From Enterococcus silesiacus (GTDB lineage: Bacteria; Bacillota; Bacilli; Lactobacillales; Enterococcaceae), in NCBI GenBank assembly GCA_001465115.1, contig CP013614.1, forward strand, positions 2,356,001 through 2,420,000: 64,000 nucleotides of DNA. Reading direction: 5' to 3'. The notes under the pieces are model-generated. The model saw nothing but the letters and a program-made list of their open reading frames with translations, had not been told where the DNA came from and did not search any database. Shown in pieces: positions 38,317 to 48,043 of this stretch. The position numbers and the translations under genes are program-made. Position 1 is the stretch's first letter; each line of letters opens with the position of its first letter.

Positions 38317-39084
38317 CTAAAAATGAGTCATTTCATGAATTGGAAATATTCTCATTGTTACTACACCGATAATATCTTTTTCATCTACCAGCCCAAAGTA
38401 CCGACTGTCTGTTGAATAGCGTCGATTATCACCCAAAACAAGGTACTTCCCTTTGGGTATACTTGTTTCTTGCAATAGTTCCTGTAACGAAAAATCGGGT
38501 GTACTATTGGTATCTTTTTCCCCTCTAGCTTCTGTTTTTTGAGACATAAAGCGTTCCACTATTTCTTCTCCGTTTATATATAATTTATCTTTTTTATAGG
38601 AAAAATCTTCACCTGGTAAAGCAATTACACGGCGAATCATGACTTCCCGATTTTTAGGATCTTTGAAATAGACTAAATTGAACCGCTTGACCTGTCCCCA
38701 TTTATTCACGAACAAGCGATCCTTATCATTCACTGTTGGTGTCATGGAATAGCCTTCAACTTTAGGGATAGAGAACGTAAAATATGCAATGACTGAAATC
38801 AAGGACAAAGTAAGAACGATCGTAATGATCACTTCTAAAATCAGCTTTTTACGTTGTTGCTTCTTTAAAGTGATACGCTGTTTTTTTGTTAATCGCTTTC
38901 CTTTACCTCTCTGTTGCTTCTGTTTGTTTCGAGTTTTCGCGTCTATTGAAGATTTTGTTACTTTCGGTGCTCTAGCCTTTTTTCGTTTTTTAGAGAGATT
39001 AGTAGTATTCTTTTTCAAAGTTGGTTTCATTTTGGTTACTGGACGTTGTTTCTTCTTTTGATTGCCTTGTTCCATTTGATTCAC
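38317..39084 (-). CDS. Signal peptidase I homologue with Lys-to-Arg at the general base
   Basis: 255 aa. A strongly basic N-terminal tail of about 85 residues, one membrane segment, Ser retained in GYSMTPTV and the LGDNRRYSTDSR box retained. At the catalytic Lys site it reads MIRRVIALPGE, so Lys is replaced by Arg (codon CGC). The S26 dyad is therefore broken; the protein may be inactive, regulatory or chaperone-like. Next to a canonical signal peptidase. Confidence 0.9.
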   Translation of the reverse strand: MNQMEQGNQKKKQRPVTKMKPTLKKNTTNLSKKRKKARAPKVTKSSIDAKTRNKQKQQRGKGKRLTKKQRITLKKQQRKKLILEVIITIVLTLSLISVIAYFTFSIPKVEGYSMTPTVNDKDRLFVNKWGQVKRFNLVYFKDPKNREVMIRRVIALPGEDFSYKKDKLYINGEEIVERFMSQKTEARGEKDTNSTPDFSLQELLQETSIPKGKYLVLGDNRRYSTDSRYFGLVDEKDIIGVVTMRIFPIHEMTHF

Positions 39085-39097
39085 CTCAACCTAGCTG

Positions 39098-39763
39098 CTA
39101 CTTTTTGCTCTTCAAAGCAGCTTCATTGACTTTAAATCGTTTGAATACTTTCTTTTGACTATCTTTCACTTTTTTTACATCCTTTTGATAGCCTTCCATC
39201 GTATCAGTGTTTCCTAAGCTGTCTACGGTCTGACTACTTAAGTTTGTTCCAAGTTCTTTCAGCAAAATAAAGTGCCGATTCAACAGTATTTGTCCTTCTT
39301 CTGTTAAGCCTTGATACGCTCTTCTCGCACCATAACTAGATAAAGATAGCGAAAGCTCCCTTAGATTTTTAATTGATTTTTGTGGATTTTCATTATTTTT
39401 AATATTGCTTAATTGAAGCTCAACTTCATCCAGCAAATAATAACTTTGAACGATAGACTCTGAATCATTCGCATTCAAGTTATTCATTTGGTAATGACGA
39501 GTGTAAAAAGCGCCTCCCGTTGTCATCAACATTAAAACAAAAAGAATGATCCCACTATTTCGCTGGCGTTTGACTTGTTTTTCAAATTTACGGCGTTTCA
39601 AAATAAATTGTTTCCGTTTGCGCTTATTTTTGGGTGGTCGCTTTTTCAATGGACGTAATTTTCGTCTAGTCATTATCGAAAGAGCAACAGAGAATAGTGC
39701 AAACAGGAAAAAGAGCAGGGCACTAGATAGTAATGTTACAAAAGACCAATCCAACATACTCAT
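39098..39763 (-). CDS. Membrane protein of the WxL cluster, 221 aa
   Basis: Two membrane segments (about 7-30 and 72-90) around a very basic cytosolic loop (RRKLRPLKKRPPKNKRKRK), then an extracellular helical domain. I do not recognise a family. Between the DUF916 protein and the signal peptidases, so possibly part of an envelope assembly complex. Confidence 0.8.
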   Translation of the reverse strand: MSMLDWSFVTLLSSALLFFLFALFSVALSIMTRRKLRPLKKRPPKNKRKRKQFILKRRKFEKQVKRQRNSGIILFVLMLMTTGGAFYTRHYQMNNLNANDSESIVQSYYLLDEVELQLSNIKNNENPQKSIKNLRELSLSLSSYGARRAYQGLTEEGQILLNRHFILLKELGTNLSSQTVDSLGNTDTMEGYQKDVKKVKDSQKKVFKRFKVNEAALKSKK

Positions 39764-39794
39764 ATTCGGCTCTCTCTCCTTTAAGTTTTTTTAT

Positions 39795-40874
39795 TTAGCG
39801 TTTCCTTTTTTTAGCATTCTTTTTCTTTGGGGTTCTTTTTTTATTAAGCGTCCTAACTACAAAGAATATAATCACTCCTAAAACAAAGACACCTGCAACG
39901 ATTGGTACAATTAACTTCCAGTTAATCCCTTGTTCTTGAACTAAATTAACATCTTGCTTGTTATACTTATCGGCATCCTCATCTGTAATTGTAAATTCTT
40001 CATTCCATTCCCATTTTCTATCCTTTGAAGTCGCAAGAACGTGTGCTCGATACTTACCTGGCACCATTTTTTCACCATTCATTGAAATCGGAAAATCCAT
40101 CATACTATTTGGTGCAAAGCGCATACCTGCTTTTTTAGTATCATAAATAACACTATCTGATTCTTTTGACATGATTTGAACATCCAATGTTAATTCATCT
40201 AAAATTGCTGCTTCCGTATTCGAAAGATTCACAAAAATACTATTTCTGTAGTTACTTAATCCAGCATATACTTTGTTCAATTTCAATTCAGGTTGTACAA
40301 CGGCATCTGTTTCAGTCAGTACCATACCAACTAGAAACGCATACTCATTAACAACTCCCTTTTGTTTTGCCTGTTCTTCTTTGCTAATATGACGTTTCAT
40401 TTCAATACCACCAGAAATCATACCATCGTAACTACTTTCTGGCATTGTAATAGCTAACTTCAATGGCACTGTTGTTTTAGGTGGGATTTTTACAGATTCT
40501 TCTCCTTTGACGATATCTTCAAAATCATATTTCAATGATTTATCATTATCGATTGAACTCGGACCATATTCAATCACACCATTTCCATTTGTTTTGGCAC
40601 CACTAATCGAAACTTCTACTTCCACTTCTTGATCTCCATCATTTGTCAAATCAATTTGAACAGTCTGTTTTTGTCCAGGCGTCATCTTCAAATCATAATA
40701 ACCAACTTGTGGATTTTGTTGATTGTCTGGTTTAATCACTTTGTAACTGAAGCCTAACGGATTTTTTTGTTCCTCTTGTTTTTTTGAATCATCGGCGAAT
40801 GCCAGTTGCGTTGGCAAAACAAAACTAGCTATGTATATAAGAGAGAGTATAAATATAATTGCTCTTTTTTTCAT
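39795..40874 (-). CDS. WxL-interacting protein (DUF916 and DUF3324)
   Basis: 359 aa. Signal peptide (LAFADDSK), DUF916 (about 45-160, FSYKVIKPDNQQNPQVGYYD), DUF3324 (about 170-300), one C-terminal membrane segment and a basic tail. This family binds WxL proteins and peptidoglycan and holds the complex at the membrane. Typical core member of WxL clusters. Confidence 0.95.
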   Translation of the reverse strand: MKKRAIIFILSLIYIASFVLPTQLAFADDSKKQEEQKNPLGFSYKVIKPDNQQNPQVGYYDLKMTPGQKQTVQIDLTNDGDQEVEVEVSISGAKTNGNGVIEYGPSSIDNDKSLKYDFEDIVKGEESVKIPPKTTVPLKLAITMPESSYDGMISGGIEMKRHISKEEQAKQKGVVNEYAFLVGMVLTETDAVVQPELKLNKVYAGLSNYRNSIFVNLSNTEAAILDELTLDVQIMSKESDSVIYDTKKAGMRFAPNSMMDFPISMNGEKMVPGKYRAHVLATSKDRKWEWNEEFTITDEDADKYNKQDVNLVQEQGINWKLIVPIVAGVFVLGVIIFFVVRTLNKKRTPKKKNAKKRKR

Positions 40875-40979
40875 TACGGTTCTCTAACCTTTCTATGAAA
40901 TGAAATTCGCCGACTCATTGAGCCAGCGAACCTCACTCAGTACTTATTTTTTACTTTAAAATGAATTAATGGTTACGAC

Positions 40980-41762
40980 TTAAAGTACGTCAGCCATTGT
41001 CCAAGTGATTTTTGCAGAGTAATCTCCTTCACCAATTGCAGTAGTTGCTGGAATGTTTAAGACAACTGCATCTTTAGCAGTGTCATCAGAGTGTAAACCA
41101 AAATTAAGTTCAAATTTACCATAACCAACGCCGTCTGCTGCTTCTTTGTTATCAACAAAAATTACTGAGTCGCCTGCTGTTGCAGCTTCTCCTGCTGTAA
41201 GTTTCAATGTTCCTGCTTTTTCAGCTGGTTTTAAGCTTGGATCTGCTGTTGAAGTTACATTGATATTTTTGTAGGTAATGTTAGCACCTTTCAAGTAAGT
41301 ACCGCTTGTTTTTTCTTTGAAGTTTTCAGTGATTTTAGCACTTACTTGATATGGACGGCTATCAGTCGCACGTAAATCTTGGAACCATACAGCGTTTTGC
41401 ATGTCAAATTTCTCAGTATTAGTCGCTTTATCTGCTTCTGTACTGTCTGGATTTGCTGTGATAAGTAATGCATTATAATCACGTTGCGTTTGACTTGTTA
41501 AAATATCGTGTGAATCAAATTCTAATGGGCTAATACCGATAATTCCCATAGGTCCAGGGTTTGTTGTAGTGATCCCTGTTGTGATTGTTGTACCAGTTGA
41601 ATTACCTGGATCAGTGATGACTGGATCCTCATCTGAGTTATAAGTGAACTCAATGTGTCCAGACCCTTCAAGATCGTTTGCCTTTGTTGTGTTTGGCAAT
41701 GCTAAAGCTACTCCTGTTGCTGCTAATAAAGCTGCTCCGCATAATTTGTGTGTTAATTTCAT
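40980..41762 (-). CDS. WxL domain surface protein, 260 aa
   Basis: Signal peptide (ATGVALALPNTTKAN), a proline/threonine-rich stretch, then a WxL-type domain that binds the cell wall non-covalently. The C-terminal motif is ITWTMADVL (W-x-M); the proximal motif is degenerate, reading RPYQVSAKI where W-x-L is usual. Start ATG after TTAGGAGGAAATACAA. Confidence 0.92.
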   Translation of the reverse strand: MKLTHKLCGAALLAATGVALALPNTTKANDLEGSGHIEFTYNSDEDPVITDPGNSTGTTITTGITTTNPGPMGIIGISPLEFDSHDILTSQTQRDYNALLITANPDSTEADKATNTEKFDMQNAVWFQDLRATDSRPYQVSAKITENFKEKTSGTYLKGANITYKNINVTSTADPSLKPAEKAGTLKLTAGEAATAGDSVIFVDNKEAADGVGYGKFELNFGLHSDDTAKDAVVLNIPATTAIGEGDYSAKITWTMADVL

Positions 41763-41794
41763 TTGTATTTCCTCCTAAAATTGTGTGTTTTTAT

Positions 41795-42604
41795 TTATGG
41801 TAACTCGGCTAATGTCCAAGTTAGCACCGTAGTGTAAGGTACCGGATCTTTTTTCGTTGTTCCGGGTATTGACAACGTTATTGCGCTGTTTTCTTGTATT
41901 TGCTTATTTTCAAAGCTTGCATCAAGCATTGGCTTTCCGTCTGATTCGACTTTGGGTTTCAAGCTATTTTCTCTTCCAAGCGGATTATCAGATGATGCTC
42001 CGAATGAAATAGACCATGTGCCTGCTCCTGTGCCTGTTTTTGCTTCTGCTAAGTTATATGTTTCTCCAATATTTTCCAGACGAATAATATCACCTGAAAC
42101 AACTGGGGCATATGCTTTATCTACTGTAGAATTCGTCCATGATTTGTCCAAAGACAACACGGCGCCATTTAATTGATTGTTTGATGTTTTCGTATTTTGA
42201 AATTGTGTCTCTTGTTTTAAACGAAGAGTCCACCCCGTTGCTCCGCCGCGATAATCTGAAACTTGGATAAAATTCCCACGCGCTTCAGTTGCGTCATGAA
42301 ATAATTGAGCATTCACTGAATAAATCATATCTTTATCAGATATTTTATTGCGTCCAGTAAAATTGAACTGTGGAACAAAATCAATACGCAGTTTTCCAGA
42401 TGAACTTGGACTTTCTCCTGCATCGACAGTGTTATCCGGGTTTTCCGGATCTCTAATCCCTACATCGTCATAGTCACCAGTAAACTTGATAGAACCTGTG
42501 CCATCTAAACTTCCTTCAGCGGATACAGTCTGACTCCCTGTAATAAAAGGTCCTGCACCTAGAAGAATTGCGGCAAGTAAAGACAATGTCATTATTCGTT
42601 TCAT
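41795..42604 (-). CDS. WxL domain surface protein, 269 aa
   Basis: Signal peptide (GSQTVSAEGSL) and a WxL domain with both motifs intact: GWTLRLKQE (about 138) and LTWTLAELP at the end. Extracellular, wall-bound. 32 bp upstream of the other small WxL gene. Confidence 0.94.
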   Translation of the reverse strand: MKRIMTLSLLAAILLGAGPFITGSQTVSAEGSLDGTGSIKFTGDYDDVGIRDPENPDNTVDAGESPSSSGKLRIDFVPQFNFTGRNKISDKDMIYSVNAQLFHDATEARGNFIQVSDYRGGATGWTLRLKQETQFQNTKTSNNQLNGAVLSLDKSWTNSTVDKAYAPVVSGDIIRLENIGETYNLAEAKTGTGAGTWSISFGASSDNPLGRENSLKPKVESDGKPMLDASFENKQIQENSAITLSIPGTTKKDPVPYTTVLTWTLAELP

Positions 42605-42607
42605 TGC

Positions 42608-42964
42608 TTAATGCCCCTTTCCTTCTTGCTTTTCCTTTTTCCATTTCAAAAGAAAATAGGCTAAAACAATTACAACCACAACGACACCACTGATGGATAA
42701 ACTTGTTCTTACTAATTCACCAGTTGAAGGATATCTACCTTTAGGTTTGACTGGCATTTCCTTTTCAATTGGTTTTGAAAAACTAGTTGATGTTGATGGT
42801 TCAGTTGAACCATCTTCTTCATAAAAGCCAATTTCTCCATTTGTTTGAACAGCACCGCCGCCATTTTCATCTCCTTGTGCATTGACCATTTGAGCTGGCA
42901 AAATGAATAGCGTAAACCAAGCAATGAAAAAGATAAGCAGATATGTTACTTTTTTTGTTCTCAT
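42608..42964 (-). CDS. Small sortase-anchored protein with YPSTG motif
   Basis: 118 aa: a signal peptide (PAQMVNAQGDE), a short low-complexity body, the sorting motif RYPSTGE in place of LPxTG, then a hydrophobic segment (SISGVVVVVIVLAYFLLKW) and a positive tail. Small LPxTG-like proteins are a standard WxL cluster member. The leading Tyr is unusual. Confidence 0.88.
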   Translation of the reverse strand: MRTKKVTYLLIFFIAWFTLFILPAQMVNAQGDENGGGAVQTNGEIGFYEEDGSTEPSTSTSFSKPIEKEMPVKPKGRYPSTGELVRTSLSISGVVVVVIVLAYFLLKWKKEKQEGKGH

Positions 42965-42976
42965 TTTATCCCTCCA

Positions 42977-45900
42977 TTATTGGGTTTCGCTTAAGGTAAA
43001 CTTGATCGTTGCAGTGTATTCGCCAAGTTTTCTATATTGATTTGCTTCCAGAACCATTTTAAAACCATTTCCTTTTTTGACCCATTCTTCTTCACTCACA
43101 TTTTGGCTGCCTCTGGCTTTTTTGATAATGTCGTATGGTTCTTCTAATTTCAACACATTATCACGTGCACCATCTTTATAGATAAGCGCTTCTGGTAACT
43201 TATAAGATTGGTCATCTGTTGATTCCATCACTTTTGTTACTTTAGCTGATAGCTTCCAATCAGTTAAAATTTCTCGGCTATCACTAACAACAAGAGATTG
43301 ATCGTACTCTGGATCATCCGCAGAAAAATTACCATAGCTTCCCGATTCTTTTAGCCCAAAATCAATCATTTTGGGGGCTGAAACAAATGAAAGAACGCCT
43401 TCGACCTTTCCGCCCGGTAAGCCAACCTCATTAGAAGTTACTGTAAGAAGTTCATGTGCTGAGTCTGGATTGATCGGACCTTGGACAAATGGTTTTTCTT
43501 GCGGTGAATCACCAGTAGCTTTCGCTGTATTTTTAATGTCGCTACCGACAATCGCATTTTGTCCAAGTTTCACTTTAAAGGTTACTGTTACCTTCTTGTT
43601 GGCAGCTAAATCTCCAGCATAAATCTTCAATGTTCGGCTTTCTTCAACATAACTAAATTTACTTTGATCAGCACCAATAGACTCACCATTAATGGTAATA
43701 CCATGGTTTGTTGGATCAAACTGTAACCCCGCTGCAAGGACATCGACTAATTCAATATTTTTCCAAGGGGCAGATTCTGCTTTAGGGTTTTCAGCTTGCA
43801 ACGTATAAGTCAGCGTATCACCAATTGCCGTTTTATCAGAGCCGCCACTTGATGCTACTGTTTTAACCAGTTTTGATTGGTCTGGAATGACATCTTTAAC
43901 AACCAAACGATTTGCCGGATTAAAGCGGTCATCTTTGGTGCCAGATTTCACTGCATCATGATAGCCTGAATAAGCTTCATAGCCAGTAACTTCTTCACTG
44001 ATATTTCCAAATACACCATCTGGTTCTTGTGTATATGTTTTCGGTAATGTAAAGGCTGGTAAAGGACTAATCGTTGCCTTATCTTTAAAATAAATGTCAA
44101 CTGTAGCGGTCTTATCTAAATATTTAGGCAGGTCAAGTGTCCACGCTCCAGCATTTACTGTTGTTGTGATTGCTTGACCATCTGAACCTTTTAACCATTC
44201 CCCATTCACTTTAACGAAAACTTTTGCACCATCTTCACCGCTTGTCCCTGATAGTTGTTTTGTTGCGTTATTTAAATCTGTTGTTACTACTGCTTTGGTT
44301 GGTGGTGTAACATCAATCGTAGCGACTGATTCTGCCCAGTCTTTTAAATCTCCAGGAACTTCATCACCTGGCTTACCTAGATGGACAGTGTTAGGATCAG
44401 GATTTAAATCTCCAGCTTTTCCACCACGCCATGCTCTTACCACTTCAATTTTGTCACCTGTTTCAAAAAATTCAGTATCTCCATTTGCCATACGCTTATT
44501 TTCAGCTTGGAATAACCCCGGACGGGCACCTTCACCATAAATATTTAGCCCTTGTGAGTTCTCATCAGCACCAACTGTTTTTCCATTGATTTCATAGGTT
44601 TCGCCAGTATTCGCTTTGGTAACTTTTAAAACGACTGTTACTTCGTCTGTCCAAGCAGAACGAGAACCCTCAACACCTTCTGGAATAGTAACATGGCCAA
44701 ATGCATACTTATCAGCATTCGCTGGTGTTCGTAATTCATCGACAACTGGATTAGCATTATTTCCACTAATCCGTGCCATTGTTCGCATATTATTGGCAGT
44801 ACTTCCTAATACAGCATGAACTGAATCATCCGTCGTAAAGGTCCCTGGTAAATTTAGTTGACTCATTTCGAATGTGCGATATCTTGCCGCACGTGAGCTG
44901 TGATAATCATATCTAAAGCCAGTATCATAAAGTCCCATATCGATCAGTGTCCATGCACTATATGGATTACCTTCTAGTTGAGCAGCATTTCCCTGCTTCC
45001 AAACACTGACATCAGAGTAAACATTTTTTAAATCACCACTACCATTGAAAACTACGCTACCGCTATTATTTCTAAAATCGTAGTACAACATATTGTGAAA
45101 TTCCAAAATCGAATTTGATCCAAAACTAAACGTACCACCTGTACCGTACCCATCAATTGTAAACTCTGTTCCTGGATCACCAGCAATAACTGTTTGATTT
45201 CCTGAGCTGAATCCTCTTCCTAAAGTAGAAACTATTTCTACCTTAGAATTTTTGTCTTCCAATTTAAACGAATTACCCGTACCTGTATAGTTGATTGCCT
45301 CTTGGTTACCATTACCAATTATTTTAAATTTTGATCCTCCAGTAACCTTTACAGCATTGTTCCCACCAGACAAGCGCAGTGTTTCAGAACTTGAACTAGC
45401 GTCCTTAATGATTGAAAATTCTGAATCATTTTCAATATTAAACTGCATATCGCTTGATGTTCTAAAACGCATAACTGCTCCAAAACCATTTCCTCTTGCA
45501 TCATTTCTTATTTTTGCATTCAGTACAGCTTTATTTTTAATATTAAAAATGCTGCCGTTCCCTTGTAGAATTGTTGCTGGATGCGATTCTGAATCTAGAT
45601 AAAAATGGGCAGAATTCGTTACTTCTATTAAAGAATTCACTCCTTGTATACAAAGGATCCCCCCAAATCGATCTGTCCCAGTTTGTGAGCTATAAATGGT
45701 TGCTTTTGTTCCTTCACCATCAAATTTCATTGTTGCACGGTCCCCATCGATAGCAATCATGGTTGTTCTACTATTATTCAATTCTAGCGTTGAACCTTGA
45801 TTGACGAGAATCGTTGCATCATTTACTTGAGAGCCCATGAACATATCTGAGAATGTTCCACTAATCTTTGTTCCATTAGTAATAGTTATATTTTTAGCTT

Positions 45901-46942
45901 CAAACAATTTATGCCAGCTATCATTCATACTTGTTCCACCAGCACCGCCAGTACCTACCCCATTATGAGTCAGGTGGATGTTTCCTCCATCCATCAAAAT
46001 AGCGCCATTTTGCAGATATGCAATACGTTTAGTATGTCCTTCAATTAATGAAATATTATTAAAGGCCGCTGTCCAATTTGAACTGACAGCAGGTGCCGCA
46101 TAGACCAATGCATCAGCGCTAGTAACTGCACTACCAGAACCTTTCAGATTCACATTATTAAATCTGAGTTCTGAAGCTGTTCCAACTGATCCTAAAGTAA
46201 TTCTAAAATTAGCACCAGCGTTAGCCCCAAAATCTAAACTAAAATTATCTACTCCATTAGCACCATCGATTGTTACACTTCTGCTTACAGTACCTGGATT
46301 CAGCGCTGAGTTCCCACGAGCAATATCTTTAGACAACTTGATCGAACTGACTGCAGGATTTTGTAAAGCACTCACAAATGTCCCCCAGTCCTCAACAGTG
46401 ACTAAATTTCTTGCATTAAAAGTAACAGGTGAGGCAATTGCATTATTGTTACTTTTAGACTCAGCTACTTGCTTCTGATAGTTCAAATCAAAACTAGCTT
46501 TTGCAACCACAGTATCTTGTTGAGTGACTTTAAGTGTATCTGCTATATTTTTCCCAGCTGTCTGCGCCTTTAAAATTATTGGAAGTTCATATTCTCCTGT
46601 AGTCTCTTTAAATTGAATAGCTATTTTATTCATTTGGTCGTAATCTTTAATACTTAGCTCATTTACAACCTTTGATGGTAGAGACTCTATTAGCTCCTCA
46701 CCAAATAAAAGACCTACTTTTTTTTCATCTAAAGATAATACAATTTCTTCTTTTTGTGGATTTTTAACCTTCAAAAGAAACTCTATTTGATCTGTTGATT
46801 CAGAAATTTTTTCAAGAGTATATTGGCCTTTATTCTTCTCAGAAGCTTGTATCTTGGTTTGATTACTAACTATCAGAAATCCTAAAATACTAAACAAAGA
46901 AACCAACAAAACAACTAATATCGATTTTTTTCCGATCTTCAT
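42977..46942 (-). CDS. Giant WxL-cluster surface protein
   Basis: About 1321 aa from ATG 46942, where the signal peptide MKIGKKSILVVLLVSLFSIL begins; an upstream GTG at 46993 adds a polar stretch. It has a right-handed beta-helix-like region (about 180-620, many repeated NNxxLKGSG-type turns), beta-sandwich modules, a DUF11-type domain (DTLTYTLQAENPKAES), and a C-terminal WxL-like domain with LTDWKLSAKV and an altered second motif (IKFTLSETQ). Probably an adhesin. First gene of the cluster after the regulator at 47077. Confidence 0.9.
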   Translation of the reverse strand: MKIGKKSILVVLLVSLFSILGFLIVSNQTKIQASEKNKGQYTLEKISESTDQIEFLLKVKNPQKEEIVLSLDEKKVGLLFGEELIESLPSKVVNELSIKDYDQMNKIAIQFKETTGEYELPIILKAQTAGKNIADTLKVTQQDTVVAKASFDLNYQKQVAESKSNNNAIASPVTFNARNLVTVEDWGTFVSALQNPAVSSIKLSKDIARGNSALNPGTVSRSVTIDGANGVDNFSLDFGANAGANFRITLGSVGTASELRFNNVNLKGSGSAVTSADALVYAAPAVSSNWTAAFNNISLIEGHTKRIAYLQNGAILMDGGNIHLTHNGVGTGGAGGTSMNDSWHKLFEAKNITITNGTKISGTFSDMFMGSQVNDATILVNQGSTLELNNSRTTMIAIDGDRATMKFDGEGTKATIYSSQTGTDRFGGILCIQGVNSLIEVTNSAHFYLDSESHPATILQGNGSIFNIKNKAVLNAKIRNDARGNGFGAVMRFRTSSDMQFNIENDSEFSIIKDASSSSETLRLSGGNNAVKVTGGSKFKIIGNGNQEAINYTGTGNSFKLEDKNSKVEIVSTLGRGFSSGNQTVIAGDPGTEFTIDGYGTGGTFSFGSNSILEFHNMLYYDFRNNSGSVVFNGSGDLKNVYSDVSVWKQGNAAQLEGNPYSAWTLIDMGLYDTGFRYDYHSSRAARYRTFEMSQLNLPGTFTTDDSVHAVLGSTANNMRTMARISGNNANPVVDELRTPANADKYAFGHVTIPEGVEGSRSAWTDEVTVVLKVTKANTGETYEINGKTVGADENSQGLNIYGEGARPGLFQAENKRMANGDTEFFETGDKIEVVRAWRGGKAGDLNPDPNTVHLGKPGDEVPGDLKDWAESVATIDVTPPTKAVVTTDLNNATKQLSGTSGEDGAKVFVKVNGEWLKGSDGQAITTTVNAGAWTLDLPKYLDKTATVDIYFKDKATISPLPAFTLPKTYTQEPDGVFGNISEEVTGYEAYSGYHDAVKSGTKDDRFNPANRLVVKDVIPDQSKLVKTVASSGGSDKTAIGDTLTYTLQAENPKAESAPWKNIELVDVLAAGLQFDPTNHGITINGESIGADQSKFSYVEESRTLKIYAGDLAANKKVTVTFKVKLGQNAIVGSDIKNTAKATGDSPQEKPFVQGPINPDSAHELLTVTSNEVGLPGGKVEGVLSFVSAPKMIDFGLKESGSYGNFSADDPEYDQSLVVSDSREILTDWKLSAKVTKVMESTDDQSYKLPEALIYKDGARDNVLKLEEPYDIIKKARGSQNVSEEEWVKKGNGFKMVLEANQYRKLGEYTATIKFTLSETQ

Positions 46943-47076
46943 TATTTTTCTCAACTCCTCTCTATTTGTATAATTTTTGGTGTGTCGGATCACACTATAT
47001 TATTTCAATTTTTGAACCCAAGCTGAATTTTCCAGTCTTGAATAAAAAAATGGAAACCAGATTAATTACGTAACCA

Positions 47077-47772
47077 TCAACTAGACAACATATACCCCCT
47101 AGAGCGAACTGTTCGAATATATTTTGGCTTAAAGGAATCGTCTTCAAGTTTTTTTCTCAAATGAAAGACTAGATTGGCTACCCGATATTTTTTATCGCCC
47201 TTTTCCTCTCCCCAGACTTCTTTATACAATTCTTCATATGTGATTGCTTCACCTTTTCTTTGAATCAATGATTCCAGAGCTTTAAATTCCAATTTAGTCA
47301 ATCCAACTTCACCTTTTCCTTCGATGTTCACGGAGAAATTGTTGGGGACTAGTTGGATTGCTGGCCGCGCTCCTTCCGTTGTTTGAAGAATTGCAGTCTG
47401 CTGACCTTTCTTGTTCGATCTTCTTTCAAGTGTATTCATAATGAATAAGCAAAACTCATCTGACTCTGTGCGACGATCAAATGTGCCGTCTGCCCCAAGT
47501 TGAAGATGAACGATTCGATTTACTTTTGTTGGTTCACTAGACAAAATCCAGATAAAATGATTCGTTAAGCTTCTTATTTTGATAATTAATTCGCATGTCA
47601 GTCCAATATCTTCTAATGTAGGTTCTATGATAATCACTGCATCCATGATAGGGATTCGTTCAGCCATTTCATTTAGATTAATTTGATGAATTAGACATTT
47701 TCTTTCTTTTAAAGCAACTATGTACTCTGATTGATAATTTCCAACTGTATTTACGAGCCCTATGTTAAACAT
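47077..47772 (-). CDS. OmpR-type winged-helix regulator with pseudo-receiver (WxL cluster, proximal)
   Basis: 231 aa. Paralogue of the protein at 32182 with the same plan: a receiver-like N-terminus with Glu (VIIIEPTLED) where the phospho-Asp should be, and a C-terminal winged helix (LVFHLRKKLEDDSFKPKYIR). Start ATG with AAGGAGGAAACAA upstream. It lies between the giant surface protein gene and the invertible segment, 168 bp from the left inverted repeat, so its expression could depend on segment orientation. Confidence 0.88.
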   Translation of the reverse strand: MFNIGLVNTVGNYQSEYIVALKERKCLIHQINLNEMAERIPIMDAVIIIEPTLEDIGLTCELIIKIRSLTNHFIWILSSEPTKVNRIVHLQLGADGTFDRRTESDEFCLFIMNTLERRSNKKGQQTAILQTTEGARPAIQLVPNNFSVNIEGKGEVGLTKLEFKALESLIQRKGEAITYEELYKEVWGEEKGDKKYRVANLVFHLRKKLEDDSFKPKYIRTVRSRGYMLSS

Positions 47773-47940
47773 TTGTTTCCTCCTTCTTCTTGATGATAAT
47801 GCTTTGCTAATCCTTTTAAATTTATCCTGTATTTACTTTTAAATAAAAACTAACAATCTCATAGTTCAAAATTATTATTTTATTCTGTTTTATAGTAAAA
47901 TAGACTCTGATTGCCACTTTTTATGATTCATATCTGGGTT

Positions 47941-47969
47941 TCCTATTCTAAATAAGAACAGGAAATCAA
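47941..47969 (+). repeat. Left inverted repeat of the invertible segment
   Basis: 29 bp, exact reverse complement of 49420-49448. Just inside it lies the perfect palindrome AAATCGTTTA-TTA-TAAACGATTT (47975-47997). Confidence 0.9.
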
Positions 47970-48008
47970 TCGATAAATCGTTTATTATAAACGATTTGAT
48001 TTTTCTTT

Positions 48009-48030
48009 GACGGCGAATATGACGGCGAAT
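48009..48030 (+). repeat. Tandem GACGGCGA motif, left
   Basis: GACGGCGAATAT followed by GACGGCGAAT, period 12, just after the int stop codon. The same pair recurs in the same orientation and with the same period at 49172-49192, at the other end of int. Candidate arm-type binding sites for the recombinase N-terminal domain. Confidence 0.6.
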
Positions 48031-48043
48031 TTATTCCTCTATG

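Noticed and set aside
47975..47997. Palindrome AAATCGTTTATTATAAACGATTT as the int terminator.
   Set aside because: It is not followed by a T-run on the minus strand, so termination is doubtful; it may be a binding site.
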